The notes under the pieces: model-generated
What the model was told of the DNA's origin: nothing
Database searches by the model: none
What the model saw: only the letters and a program-made list of their open reading frames with translations
Shown here: positions 35,780-44,910 of the stretch, piece by piece
Layout: each line of letters opens with the position of its first letter
Numbering within the stretch: position 1 is the first letter of the stretch
Position numbers and translations under genes: made by a program
Source of the DNA: Pararhizobium sp. IMCC21322
GTDB taxonomy: Bacteria; Pseudomonadota; Alphaproteobacteria; Rhizobiales; GCA-2746425
Length of the DNA stretch: 64,000 bases
Reading direction: 5' to 3'
Assembly (NCBI RefSeq): GCF_030758295.1
Contig: NZ_CP132335.1
Coordinates: 4,192,412-4,256,411, forward strand

Positions 35780-35812
35780 CTGGCCGCTTTGAACATATCC
35801 CAAAGCGGCCAG
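35780..35812 (+). other. stable hairpin between soxA and soxB
   Basis: A 12-bp stem CTGGCCGCTTTG / CAAAGCGGCCAG with a 9-base loop and no T run follows. It may protect the soxXYZA message or lower read-through into soxB. Confidence 0.8.
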
Positions 35813-35954
35813 CAGTCGGCAGCCGGCAAGCTATGGAAAACAGATCACGTTTCGTGCCGCTGTTCAGATGTGCGGCACCCCATTTACACGGTCAAACCGT
35901 GCTGAATTTTTGATCCTAAAATTTCCACCCAAGACCAATTGAGGTGACATTGTC

Positions 35955-37649
35955 ATGATTTCCCGCCGTCATTTTCTTCAGGCCGGCATGGCCGCTTCCG
36001 CACTGTTGGGTCCATCCAGCTTTGGGCAATGGTCTGCGCTGGCTGCGACGCAGGCGCTGACCCAGCAACAGCTCCTCGATTTTGACGATTTCGGCAATGT
36101 GACACTGGTCCACATTACCGATATTCACGCTCAGGCAATGCCGATCTTCTTCCGCGAGCCATCCATCAATATTGGCGTAGGCGCTGTCGAAGGCCTGCCA
36201 CCACACATTACCGGTGACGACTTTCTGAAAAGCTTTGGCATTGAGGCTGGCAGTCCGGCTGCCTATGCCCTGACATCTGTGGATTTCACCGCGCTTGCCA
36301 AAACCTATGGACGCATGGGCGGTCTTGACCGTGTTGCAACCGTGGTGAATTCGATCCGCGCTGACAGAGACGCCAACATGCTGCTGCTGGATGGCGGTGA
36401 TACCTGGCAGGGCTCATACGTCTCCAACCAGACCAATGGTCAGGATATGGTGGACATCATGAATGTCCTCAAACCTGACGCCATGACAGCCCATTGGGAA
36501 TTCACCTATGGCGAAGATCGGGTAGCGGAGATTGTTGAAAGCCTGCCCTTCCCTTTGCTCGGCTCCAACATTTTCGACAAGGAATGGGACGAACCAGCCT
36601 ATGAGCATACAAAATTCTTTGACCGTGGCGGCGTCAAAATTGCGGTCGTTGGACAGGCCTTTCCTTATTTGCCAATTGCCAATCCGGGCTGGATGTTCCC
36701 ATCGCTCTCCTTTGGCATTCGTGAAAAAGTTCTGCAGGAAAATGTCGATGCCGCACGGGCTGAAGGCGCTGAACTGGTCGTGCTGCTCTCGCATAATGGT
36801 TTTGATGTCGACCGAAAGCTGGCGGGCCGTGTGACCGGTATTGACGTTATTCTGACCGGCCACACCCATGATGCACTGCCTGAGCCAGTGCTGGTCGGTC
36901 AGACATTGCTTCTGGCCTCTGGCTCAAACGGTAAATTTGTGTCCCGACTCGATCTTGATGTGCAGGATGGAGCCGTCAAGGGATTCAAATACCGGCTCAT
37001 CCCGATTTTCTCCGATGTGCTGGAGGCCGATGAAACCATGGCTGCCAAAATCGCGGAAACGCGCGCGCCCTTCGACGGTGAATTGTCTCGAATTGTTGGC
37101 AACACCAAATCCCTGCTCTACCGACGCGGCAACTTCAACGGTACGTTTGATGACCTTATCTGTCAGGCGCTGTTGGAAGAGCGCGAAGCCGACATCGCCC
37201 TGTCACCCGGCTTCCGCTGGGGACCAAGCCTGCTGCCAGGTCAGGACATCACCATAGAAGACATCCATAATGGAACAGCCATGAGCTATCCAGCGGCCTA
37301 TCGCAGTGAAATGGATGGCAAGCTGATCAAGGATATTCTGGAGGATGTTGCAGATAATCTGTTCAACCCGGACCCTTACTACCAGCAGGGCGGCGATATG
37401 GTCCGCGTCGGTGGCATGGGCTACACCATAGATATCGACAAGCCCATTGGCAGTCGCATTTCAGACATGACAGTGCTGAAGACAGGCGAAGCTGTAGACC
37501 CGTCGCAAACATATATTGTTTCAGGTTGGGCCAGCGTCAATGAAGCGACACAAGGTCCTGCCATCTGGGATGTGGTGGAAAACTACCTTGCCCGTGAGCA
37601 GACAGTCGACATTGCAGAAAACCGTTCCGTCATCCTGCGTCGGAGCTAG
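35955..37649 (+). CDS. soxB: SoxB, sulfate thiohydrolase
   Basis: A Tat signal (MISRRHFLQAGMAASALL) leads a 564-residue dimanganese enzyme. Metal motifs are HITDIHAQAMP, LLDGGDTWQGS, the SoxB-specific HWEFTYGEDR, LLSHNGFDVD and LTGHTHDALP. It hydrolyses sulfonate from SoxY-bound intermediates to release sulfate. No soxC or soxD follows. The stop TAG coincides with the start of a dispersed repeat end. Confidence 0.96.
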   Translation: MISRRHFLQAGMAASALLGPSSFGQWSALAATQALTQQQLLDFDDFGNVTLVHITDIHAQAMPIFFREPSINIGVGAVEGLPPHITGDDFLKSFGIEAGSPAAYALTSVDFTALAKTYGRMGGLDRVATVVNSIRADRDANMLLLDGGDTWQGSYVSNQTNGQDMVDIMNVLKPDAMTAHWEFTYGEDRVAEIVESLPFPLLGSNIFDKEWDEPAYEHTKFFDRGGVKIAVVGQAFPYLPIANPGWMFPSLSFGIREKVLQENVDAARAEGAELVVLLSHNGFDVDRKLAGRVTGIDVILTGHTHDALPEPVLVGQTLLLASGSNGKFVSRLDLDVQDGAVKGFKYRLIPIFSDVLEADETMAAKIAETRAPFDGELSRIVGNTKSLLYRRGNFNGTFDDLICQALLEEREADIALSPGFRWGPSLLPGQDITIEDIHNGTAMSYPAAYRSEMDGKLIKDILEDVADNLFNPDPYYQQGGDMVRVGGMGYTIDIDKPIGSRISDMTVLKTGEAVDPSQTYIVSGWASVNEATQGPAIWDVVENYLAREQTVDIAENRSVILRRS

Positions 37650-37717
37650 GGCCTTTCTTGTTTATACGAACTCAATCGGGAGCTCAAATTGAGTCCAGAC
37701 CCTGGCGCAATCACTGT
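37647..37717. repeat. repeat end related to the 19126-19390 element, and small hairpin
   Basis: TAGGGCCTTTCTTGTTTATA at the soxB stop resembles the ends of the MITE-like element (CTTGTTTATA shared). It is followed by ACTCAAT / ATTGAGT and a CCAGACCCT segment also seen near 58785. Only one end is visible, so it is a relic or a solo end. Confidence 0.55.
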
Positions 37718-37780
37718 TTGACCTGATTGAAAAAATGCAGATAGTCGGTCTCTAAAGCTTTCATCGGAGACCAGACCTTT

Positions 37781-38389
37781 ATGGCTGACCCTGAAGTTAT
37801 TCACCTTGCGCCTGGAAAAATTGCCAACGTAGTCACCTATCTGGAGATGACAGAAAAGCCCGAATGGGCAAACACCCATATCAGTCATCCAGGCCTGAAC
37901 CTGCGACAAGACCGCGCGTTTGATCTGATCCGATATCGTGCCTTGTTCCGCGCAGTGGGAGAAGAATGGCTTTGGAGTTCCAGGCTTGCTTGTGACGATA
38001 CAAAACTCGCCAGCCACCTTCATGCTGAGAATGTTGATTTATTCGAAGTGATGTTTCAAGGCAGTGTGGCCGGAATGGTGGAGCTGTGTCGCCACAGCCC
38101 GGAAGATATTGAGGTGTCTTTCTTTGGCTTGAAGTCCGATTTTACCGGTCAGGGTCTTGGCCGCGACCTGATGCAATTGGCGCTGAACCAGGCGTGGACA
38201 GCTGAGGCGCAAAAGCTGTGGCTCCACACCTGCACTTACGATCACCCGGCAGCCTTGAAATTCTATCAAAGCTGTGGCTTCACCCCGACAGGCTTTGCTG
38301 TGGAAATCATGGACGACCCGCGTTTGCTTGGCCTCTTGCCCGAAACAGCGGGCTTGCATGTGCCATTGCTGAAACCATCTAGAGTTTAA
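37781..38389 (+). CDS. GNAT-family N-acetyltransferase
   Basis: The 202-residue protein has the GNAT core in its second half: acetyl-CoA loop LKSDFTGQGLGRDLMQLAL, then LWLHTCTYDHPAALKFYQSCGF. The first 60 residues include HISHPGLNLRQDRAFDL, typical of an uncharacterised alphaproteobacterial branch. The SDR gene starts 9 bp downstream. Substrate unknown. Confidence 0.9.
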   Translation: MADPEVIHLAPGKIANVVTYLEMTEKPEWANTHISHPGLNLRQDRAFDLIRYRALFRAVGEEWLWSSRLACDDTKLASHLHAENVDLFEVMFQGSVAGMVELCRHSPEDIEVSFFGLKSDFTGQGLGRDLMQLALNQAWTAEAQKLWLHTCTYDHPAALKFYQSCGFTPTGFAVEIMDDPRLLGLLPETAGLHVPLLKPSRV

Positions 38390-38398
38390 GGAGACGTC

Positions 38399-39085
38399 AT
38401 GAGAACAGCGCTTGTAACTGGAGGAGCGAAAGGTATTGGTGAAGCCATCGCAAAATCTTTGGCAAACGACCACGGCATGCAGCTTGTACTTTGGGGCCGC
38501 GATGAGCGCGCCCTCGTGAAAGCCTGCGATGCACACGCGGCCAATGGAACATCGGCCAGCTACGCTGTCGTCGATATGGGCGATATGGTTTCCATCCAGA
38601 CCGGGCTGGATCAGTTGGCAGCTCAGAAAATCGCTATTGATGTTCTGATCAACAATGCCGGAATTCTGACGGACGAGCCATTATTGCAAATGGCGGATAC
38701 CAACATTGTTGCCCACATTGCAATCAATGCGCTTGGTCCACTGCGACTGATCGGCGCGCTTGCTCCCGATATGGCCAAGCGTGGCTATGGCCGGATTGTG
38801 AATGTATCCTCTGGCTGGGGGTCTTTTGATGAGGGGCTGGGACCGGGTGCATACGGAATTTCAAAGGCACTTCTGAATGCAATCACCGTAAAGACCGCCG
38901 CAGAGCTTCCGGCTCATGTCGCGGTCAATGCGGCCTGCCCTGGATGGGTGCGAACGCAAATGGGCGGTGCCGGGGCAAATCGCAGCGTCGAGGAAGGCGC
39001 CGACACGCCGGTTTGGCTGGCAACCCTGGAGGAGCCGGCACCAACCGGGCAATTCTTCCGCAGCCGCAAGCCAATCAAGTGGTAA
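38399..39085 (+). CDS. short-chain dehydrogenase/reductase
   Basis: A classical SDR of 228 residues: cofactor motif TGGAKGIGEAIA at the N-terminus, NNAG in VLINNAGIL, catalytic Ser in VNVSSGWGS and the YxxxK in GAYGISKALLN, with the family phrase NAACPGWVRTQMGG. Likely NADP(H)-dependent. GGAG precedes the start. The last 11 bp overlap the convergent PqiA-like gene. Confidence 0.93.
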   Translation: MRTALVTGGAKGIGEAIAKSLANDHGMQLVLWGRDERALVKACDAHAANGTSASYAVVDMGDMVSIQTGLDQLAAQKIAIDVLINNAGILTDEPLLQMADTNIVAHIAINALGPLRLIGALAPDMAKRGYGRIVNVSSGWGSFDEGLGPGAYGISKALLNAITVKTAAELPAHVAVNAACPGWVRTQMGGAGANRSVEEGADTPVWLATLEEPAPTGQFFRSRKPIKW

Positions 39086-39554
39086 CGGGAGTGGCCGATC
39101 GTTTGATAAGCGCCGCAGATGCGGCGCTTGCAAGCACTGCATAAGCGTAAAACCAAAGCCCGAGCTGCGTGGTTGCTGTCGCAAACCCACTCGTCTTTGC
39201 AGCAAAGATAACGATGGCGACAAGCAGGACATCCATCATCGACCAGCGACCAACCATGGAAATGTGCCGGAAAGCAATGGATGCCTGTCCATTTTGCGAA
39301 TAGCGACCAATGGCTTCAAGAAACAACACAAACAGTTTTGCGACAGGGAAAATCAGAGAGAAGGCCCCCACCACAAGTGACAGGAACACGTCACCATTTT
39401 GCCAAAGTCCTGCAACGATTTGCAGAAGCGATGGTGTTTCGGTGAAAAAATAGAGCTTTTCCAGCACCAGAAGCGGCAACAGGATACCTGCTGTAAAAGA
39501 CAGCGCTCCCGACATCAGAAAAAAGGCAAGCAACCAAACAAACATCGGTTGCAA
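39075..39554 (-). CDS. PqiA-domain inner-membrane protein
   Basis: This 159-residue protein has four membrane spans and PqiA-type wording (GILLPLLVLEKLYFFTETPSLLQ, SLIFPVAKLFVL, HISMVGRWSMMDVLLVAIVIF in separate helices). It is a single PqiA unit, shorter than two-domain PqiA. Members work with MCE proteins in lipid movement across the envelope; no MCE partner is nearby. Confidence 0.85.
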   Translation of the reverse strand: MQPMFVWLLAFFLMSGALSFTAGILLPLLVLEKLYFFTETPSLLQIVAGLWQNGDVFLSLVVGAFSLIFPVAKLFVLFLEAIGRYSQNGQASIAFRHISMVGRWSMMDVLLVAIVIFAAKTSGFATATTQLGLWFYAYAVLASAASAALIKRSATPVTT

Positions 39555-39653
39555 ATGCGCCTTTACGGCGCAAGATTCAAGTGTTTTTACAGACGTCCGG
39601 CCCGCCTTCAGGAATAGCTAACCTGGCGGGTCAGAAATTCGGCGACACGATAA

Positions 39654-40064
39654 TCAGCCGTTGCGGTGCCGCTGATTGGCAATCTCGTCCATATCTTCCT
39701 GTTCAGCCCAATCGGCTTCCAGTTTGGACTTGGCCATGTCCCGCTCTGCCAGCAATTCGACCTTCTTCAGATCCTCAACCGCTTCTGAGAGGGCATCGTG
39801 AGCAACTGTGCGTTGCTTGTCGAGATCCTCAATCGAGGTGATCAGGTTTTCGCGGCGCTGGGCAGCTGCCTTGGCAAAAGTCGAGTAGGCATAATGGCCT
39901 ATATCCTCAATTCCGGTGCGCTTTTGTTCGGAAACAATTTGCGCATCCAGCTCATCTGCCATGACCTGAAAATCGGCAATCATGCTCTCAATCTGAGTCA
40001 GCTGCCGACGCTTTTCATCTACCTGAAATCGCTTTAACTTAATCAAGCTTTCCCGAGACTTCAT
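39654..40064 (-). CDS. fliJ: FliJ-like flagellar export chaperone
   Basis: A 136-residue, almost wholly helical coiled-coil protein (MKSRESLIKLKRFQVDEKRRQL; ATG at 40064) lying 31 bp after fliI in the same direction. Size, composition and place identify FliJ, which inserts in the FliI hexamer and drives export gate activity. Confidence 0.85.
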   Translation of the reverse strand: MKSRESLIKLKRFQVDEKRRQLTQIESMIADFQVMADELDAQIVSEQKRTGIEDIGHYAYSTFAKAAAQRRENLITSIEDLDKQRTVAHDALSEAVEDLKKVELLAERDMAKSKLEADWAEQEDMDEIANQRHRNG

Positions 40065-40095
40065 ACTCAATACCCCTTAAAAGTCTCACGACACA

Positions 40096-41514
40096 TTACA
40101 CGGTCGCGCTTTCTTCTGCCGTACCTGTTCCGGGTGCATCCAACTCGGCAGCACTAACCGGCGCGTGGGACAAAATCTCCCGTAGCATGGCAAAACTCTC
40201 GTCAATAGAAGTGGCATCATGCTGGCTTTGACTTAAGAATTTCTCAATTTGAGGTATAATTTTGAGTGCTTCGTCGGTTAATGCGTCACTGCCTGTCCGA
40301 TAGGCCCCCAATCGGATCAGTTCCTCCATATCACGGTAGCGTGCCATAAGACGCCGTGCCTGACCCACCAGTTCCTGATTTTCAGGGCTGAGCGCCTCTG
40401 TGAACGTCCGGGAAACCGAGGACAACACATCTATGGCCGGGAAGCGCCCACGCTCGGCAATCTCGCGGGACAGCACCACATGGCCATCCAGAATACCCCG
40501 CACCGTATCAGATACGGGTTCATTGGTATTATCGCCTTCGACAAGCACCGCGAACAGGCCAGTAATATTGCCCTGCCCCTGCTTGCCGGGGCCTGCACGT
40601 TCCAGCAGACGCGGTAACTCGCTGAAGACGCTGGGCGGATATCCTTTCGTTGTCGGAGGCTCACCGGCCGACAGGCCGATCTCTCGCTGTGCCTGGGCAA
40701 AACGCGTCAGATTATCCATCAGACACAAGACTTCACGGCCCCTTGCACTGAAATATTGTGCCAGCGCCAAGGTGGTGTGTGCTGCCTGGCGCCGCATAAG
40801 TGCAGGCGCATCAGATGTTGCAACCACCAGAACAGAGTTCTTCAGTCCTACACTGCCAAGCGTCTTCACCAGAAAATCCTGAACCTCGCGGCCACGTTCA
40901 CCAATAAGGCCAATGACCGCCACATCCGCACTGCCGTTTCTGGCCAGCATGGACATCAACATGGACTTGCCGACGCCGGAGCCAGCAAAAATCCCCATTC
41001 GTTGACCGGAACAACATGGAAGAAAAGTATTGAAAGCACGTATTCCCAAATCCAGCGGCACTTCCACGAGACTACGCTCATGCGGCGGCGGCGGCGGCTC
41101 CGAAAGGTTTTGCGCAATAGCGCCTGTCTGCAGGGGCCCCTTGCCGTCTATCGGGTTTCCCAAACCATCAACCACGCGGCCAATCCAGGCATCGCATGGA
41201 TGAAGAACCGGTTCGGGTTCCAGAAACTCCGCTACATCCCCGGGTTTAATGCCGGTCAACGGCCCATAAGCGAGGCAAATAGCAAGTCTGTCCCGGAACC
41301 CAACCACTTCGCAAATCAGGTTTGGCTGTTTCGACCTTTTCAGCGCAATCGATAGTTGCGCACCAATTGCAAGATGGCCAATGGGTCCGGACACTTCGAC
41401 AACCAAACCACGAATGGCCGAAACCCGACCATAAGCGCGGATCATTTTCAGTTTGGACGTCTGTTGAATTAACGATTTCAAGCCAGTGCAATTCCAATTT
41501 GTTGCAAATTGCAA
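40096..41514 (-). CDS. fliI: FliI flagellar export ATPase
   Basis: Walker A is GIFAGSGVGKSMLM, the catalytic Glu lies in GLIGERGREVQDF, and Walker B is EVLCLMDNLTRFAQ, with SAGEPPTTKGYPPSVF next. Together these define the FliI/YscN ATPase. The frame opens with TTG at 41514, but the true start may be further in, for example ATG at 41445 (MIRAYGRV). It powers unfolding and delivery of flagellar export substrates with FliJ. The gene is divergent from ctrA across a long control region. Confidence 0.93.
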   Translation of the reverse strand: MQFATNWNCTGLKSLIQQTSKLKMIRAYGRVSAIRGLVVEVSGPIGHLAIGAQLSIALKRSKQPNLICEVVGFRDRLAICLAYGPLTGIKPGDVAEFLEPEPVLHPCDAWIGRVVDGLGNPIDGKGPLQTGAIAQNLSEPPPPPHERSLVEVPLDLGIRAFNTFLPCCSGQRMGIFAGSGVGKSMLMSMLARNGSADVAVIGLIGERGREVQDFLVKTLGSVGLKNSVLVVATSDAPALMRRQAAHTTLALAQYFSARGREVLCLMDNLTRFAQAQREIGLSAGEPPTTKGYPPSVFSELPRLLERAGPGKQGQGNITGLFAVLVEGDNTNEPVSDTVRGILDGHVVLSREIAERGRFPAIDVLSSVSRTFTEALSPENQELVGQARRLMARYRDMEELIRLGAYRTGSDALTDEALKIIPQIEKFLSQSQHDATSIDESFAMLREILSHAPVSAAELDAPGTGTAEESATV

Positions 41515-42057
41515 GAAGACGAAATGAAAAGTACCTTAACAAACAATTTCGAAAAAACGCTGTTGGTAACGAATCATTTACGAAAAAGCTTAACAATAGG
41601 GGCAATCAAATCATTTGCCGGTGTAATTGACCAGAGCGTTTTTCACATCGACATTTTTGGCAGAAGCCCTGGGGAAATTCAGGCAAAGTGGATTCAAATG
41701 AATCTCTTAAACAGGTTTCTTAAAGTAATTTATTAATTAATTTTGTGTCAAAAAAACGTTAAAAATCAATATGGTTAGAGTTTATTTGATAAGTTTTTCG
41801 GAACGGGGTTGCGTCAGAGAATCAGATTCTGTTAACCATTGTAAATTAGGATGATGATTAACAGTCGAGCAGCGACCAGATCCAACGCAAAAGGCCATTG
41901 CCATGCGTTAACAGGTTAGATGCTGACGATGTGGAATGAGTGGAAACACTTGTTCGGGCGATACGTCCAGAAGGACTAATTGGCTTAGGACGAGAAACGA
42001 TACATTGAACGGCCAGCGGCAATAACAGCGGTTCAATGTTCCTAGAAGGGATAGACG
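41515..42057. promoter_or_regulatory. fliI-ctrA divergent control region
   Basis: About 540 bp of AT-rich DNA contain several TTAAC half sites, a double-GANTC palindrome at 41818-41830 and a TTAACCAT at 41832-41839. A 70-codon frame (41524-41736) starting MKSTLTNNFEKTLLV is possible but shows no known domain. The size and content fit a multi-promoter ctrA control region. Confidence 0.6.
41818..41839 (+). promoter_or_regulatory. GANTC palindrome joined to a CtrA box
   Basis: AGAATCAGATTCT is a perfect 13-bp palindrome holding two CcrM methylation sites (GAATC, GATTC). It is followed by G and then TTAACCAT, the alphaproteobacterial CtrA 8-mer. This suggests methylation-linked and autoregulated ctrA transcription. 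Confidence 0.7.
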
Positions 42058-42759
42058 ATGCGGGTTCTGTTAATTGAAGACGATAGCTCTACGGCGCAAA
42101 GCATCGAGTTGATGCTGAAGTCGGAAAGCTTCAATGTGTATACAACCGATCTTGGGGAAGAAGGCATCGACCTTGGGAAGCTGTATGATTACGATCTGAT
42201 CATGCTCGACCTGAACCTTCCTGACATGAGCGGCTATGAAGTGCTTCGAACACTCCGCGTCTCGAAAGTCAAAACGCCGATCCTGATCCTGTCCGGCCTT
42301 GCCGGCATTGAAGATAAGGTTCGTGGCCTCGGCTTTGGTGCTGATGATTACATGACCAAACCCTTCCACAAGGATGAATTGGTCGCACGCATCCATGCAA
42401 TTATCCGTCGGTCCAAAGGCCACGCACAATCGGTCATCACGACAGGCGAATTGAAGGTCAATCTGGACACCAAAACAGTGGAAGCTGGCGGACAGCGTGT
42501 TCACCTGACCGGCAAAGAATATCAGATGCTTGAGCTGCTTTCGCTGCGCAAGGGAACAACCCTGACCAAGGAAATGTTCCTCAATCATCTGTATGGCGGC
42601 ATGGACGAGCCAGAGCTGAAAATCATTGATGTCTTTATATGTAAGTTGCGCAAGAAACTGTCTGTAGCCACCGGCGGCGCCAACTACATCGAAACCGTTT
42701 GGGGACGTGGCTATGTGCTGCGCGAACCAGATGTTGAAGAATTGCGCGAAAGCGCCTGA
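42058..42759 (+). CDS. ctrA: CtrA, cell-cycle response regulator
   Basis: The 233-residue protein has a receiver domain ([20 protein letters not shown]; phospho-acceptor Asp51 in [15 protein letters not shown]) and an OmpR-type winged helix ([46 protein letters not shown]). These phrases are those of CtrA across alphaproteobacteria. It is phosphorylated through CckA and ChpT; chpT lies 2.2 kb away. AGAAGGGA precedes the start, and a strong terminator follows. Confidence 0.97.
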   Translation: MRVLLIEDDSSTAQSIELMLKSESFNVYTTDLGEEGIDLGKLYDYDLIMLDLNLPDMSGYEVLRTLRVSKVKTPILILSGLAGIEDKVRGLGFGADDYMTKPFHKDELVARIHAIIRRSKGHAQSVITTGELKVNLDTKTVEAGGQRVHLTGKEYQMLELLSLRKGTTLTKEMFLNHLYGGMDEPELKIIDVFICKLRKKLSVATGGANYIETVWGRGYVLREPDVEELRESA

Positions 42760-42790
42760 TCTCCAAAATTCTGACACAGTCGTCAAACCG

Positions 42791-42814
42791 AAACCCCCTT
42801 CATCGGGGGTTTTT
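42791..42814 (+). terminator. intrinsic terminator of ctrA
   Basis: Stem AAACCCCC / GGGGGTTT with a 6-base loop and a following T run, 32 bp after the ctrA stop. The A-rich left side may also serve the convergent kinase gene. Confidence 0.92.
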
Positions 42815-42874
42815 GCTTTTGTAGTCTGAAGCGGACTGATGATGTGCAGTGGGTCGAATGTCAGGCAACCAGTT

Positions 42875-44695
42875 TCAAGCGGCAACCTTGAGCCGGTAGG
42901 TTATTTGGTTGAGACAGGACCGCAAAGCACTGCGGTCGAACTTTGCAAGACAATGATCAAACCCGGCCTCCAATGCTCTGTCTTTCGATAATGACGATAC
43001 GAGTGATGACACGGCGACCAATGGAATGCCGGCCCAGTCCGGGTTTTCCTTCACCCTTTTGGCAAGCAGAAATCCGCTTTTGTCCGGCGCATCCAGATCG
43101 CAGACAATGGCGAGAAATGGCGCGTCAGCCTGTAGGCTTTCCAATGCTTCTGAAACACTCTCAACAACGGTAACATCGTATCCACCAGCTTCAATAGCAG
43201 GCGTCAGCATTGATTTGAAAAACGGGTTTTCTTCCAAAAACAGGACTTTTGTATCTGGGCCTGGAAGTGAAGCTGGTTTCTGTTGGGACGCTGCGTCAGT
43301 CAAGACAGGCGAAGGAGACGACAGCTCTGCGAACCCGTTTTTGGCCCTGTTGAGCACGATCTTTTCATCATCTCTGGTTTTTGCCAGAATCAATGATGAA
43401 ATTTGAGCCGGAGTGACAGGAATTCTGATGACGAAGACCGTACCTTCTCCCGGTACGGAATAAACCCTGATAGAGCCGCCAATTGTCTCGATGGAATTGC
43501 ACGCAACATCCAGACCGACGCCACGACCGGAGAGCCGCGTCACGGTCTCGCATGTCGACAATCCCGGTTCGAAAATCAACTGCGCGGCGTCCGCTTCATC
43601 CATGTTTGAATATTCAGCATCATTTATGAGACCCAGAGCGAGTGCCTTTTGTTTGATCTTGTTTGTATTCAGCCCCTGACCATCATCAAGCACCTCAATA
43701 ACAATATCACTGCCATGCCGAACAGCCGTAACCCCTATAGTCCCCTGTGCCGGTTTCCCCAAAGCAAGACGTGCGTCAGGCGCTTCAAGACCATGATCTG
43801 CGGAATTCCGAACCATATGTGCCAAAGGCGCTTTGATCAGATCAATGATCTGGCGGTCGACCTCAATTGCCTCGCCATCCAGAACCAGCGCGATGTCCTT
43901 GTTTAGTCTGACAGCAAGATTCTGTGTCATCGGAAGCAATTGACGCCACGCGCTGCCAATAGGTTGAACCCGTGTATCAACAACGATTTTTTGTAGATGT
44001 GATGCAATGTCAGCCAGGCGGTTGACCGCTGTTTTCAACTCGTAATCATCAGATCGACGCGCAATTTCCAACAAATGAGCACGTGTCGTAATCAGATCAG
44101 TAACGGTTGATACAAGCTGCTCCAGAGACTCAACTTTGACACGCAGCATTTGTCGCGATGCGGTTGCCTCACCTGCTTTTGAAATCGAAGAAGACGGCAG
44201 AGCCGGTTCAACTGGCACAACGACCTCTGACGCCTCGTCAAACAACCGGTCCAGATCGGACTGTGACAGGTTTCTTTGGCCCGGCGGCACCACGGAAGCA
44301 CCGGCCGAACCGGAATGCCCGCCAGCCATTTCTTCCAGTTCCGCAATAAGCAGACTGTCATCACCGGCTGGCTCGACGCCCTCGTGGACTTCGATTTGGC
44401 TCAGCAAATGCTTGATGCTTTCCAATGACTTGAAAACCAAAGTCACCCCATCAGGTGAGATGGTGGTGGCATCCAGACGGAACCGGTAAATCATCGATTC
44501 TGCAGCATGGGACAGAGCTTCCAGCCGCGGAAGATTGAGGAAGCCACACGTTCCCTTCATTGTATGAACCAGACGGAATACTGTGTGCAGCAAATCCACA
44601 TTGTCGGGATCCTGTCTGAAATTAGCCAACCCGACATCTATAAGATCGAGGCACTCATGGCTTTCCGTCAAAAAGTCTTTGAGGACTTCGTCCAT
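42875..44695 (-). CDS. CheA-like hybrid histidine kinase with C-terminal receiver
   Basis: Domains in order: Hpt with His44 in RLVHTMKGTCGFL (residues 1-110); a variable linker; a CheA dimerisation helix pair (LRVKVESLEQLVSTVTDLIT); an HATPase with N box HMVRNSADHGLE, G1 EVLDDGQGLN and G2 GRGVGLDVACNSIETIGG; then, where CheA has a CheW-like domain, only about 50 unlike residues; and a receiver domain with the acceptor in AIVCDLDAPDKSG. With 606 residues and no CheW domain, it probably does not dock to chemoreceptors. It lies between ctrA and chpT, a rhizobial arrangement, so a link to the CtrA relay is inferred. Confidence 0.9.
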   Translation of the reverse strand: MDEVLKDFLTESHECLDLIDVGLANFRQDPDNVDLLHTVFRLVHTMKGTCGFLNLPRLEALSHAAESMIYRFRLDATTISPDGVTLVFKSLESIKHLLSQIEVHEGVEPAGDDSLLIAELEEMAGGHSGSAGASVVPPGQRNLSQSDLDRLFDEASEVVVPVEPALPSSSISKAGEATASRQMLRVKVESLEQLVSTVTDLITTRAHLLEIARRSDDYELKTAVNRLADIASHLQKIVVDTRVQPIGSAWRQLLPMTQNLAVRLNKDIALVLDGEAIEVDRQIIDLIKAPLAHMVRNSADHGLEAPDARLALGKPAQGTIGVTAVRHGSDIVIEVLDDGQGLNTNKIKQKALALGLINDAEYSNMDEADAAQLIFEPGLSTCETVTRLSGRGVGLDVACNSIETIGGSIRVYSVPGEGTVFVIRIPVTPAQISSLILAKTRDDEKIVLNRAKNGFAELSSPSPVLTDAASQQKPASLPGPDTKVLFLEENPFFKSMLTPAIEAGGYDVTVVESVSEALESLQADAPFLAIVCDLDAPDKSGFLLAKRVKENPDWAGIPLVAVSSLVSSLSKDRALEAGFDHCLAKFDRSALRSCLNQITYRLKVAA

Positions 44696-44862
44696 ACCAA
44701 TTTCCCCGGCAAACGCCTTTGGAACACAGGTGTAAGTAACGACAAACTTCTTAATATCCGCTGAAATCCAACAGTAAAATCGGCAGAACTACACCGACCT
44801 GCAAAACAGAGTGCGAGGATATCAAAGTGGGAGAAGCTCAAAGTCGGACGAGTGTCCCAGCG

Positions 44863-44901
44863 AACCAGACATAGCGAATAGCCACATGCGAGTGTCTGGT
44901 T
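44863..44901. repeat. inverted repeat after chpT
   Basis: AACCAGACA / TGTCTGGTT, 9 bp each with 21 bases between. It lies 10 bp after the chpT stop and may be a weak terminator; no T run follows on the minus strand. Confidence 0.6.
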
Positions 44902-44910
44902 AAAGAAGGA

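Noticed and set aside
41524-41736. 70-codon frame in the ctrA control region
   Set aside because: It is AT-rich and may be chance, overlapping the probable promoter region; no family seen. Not excluded by sequence alone.
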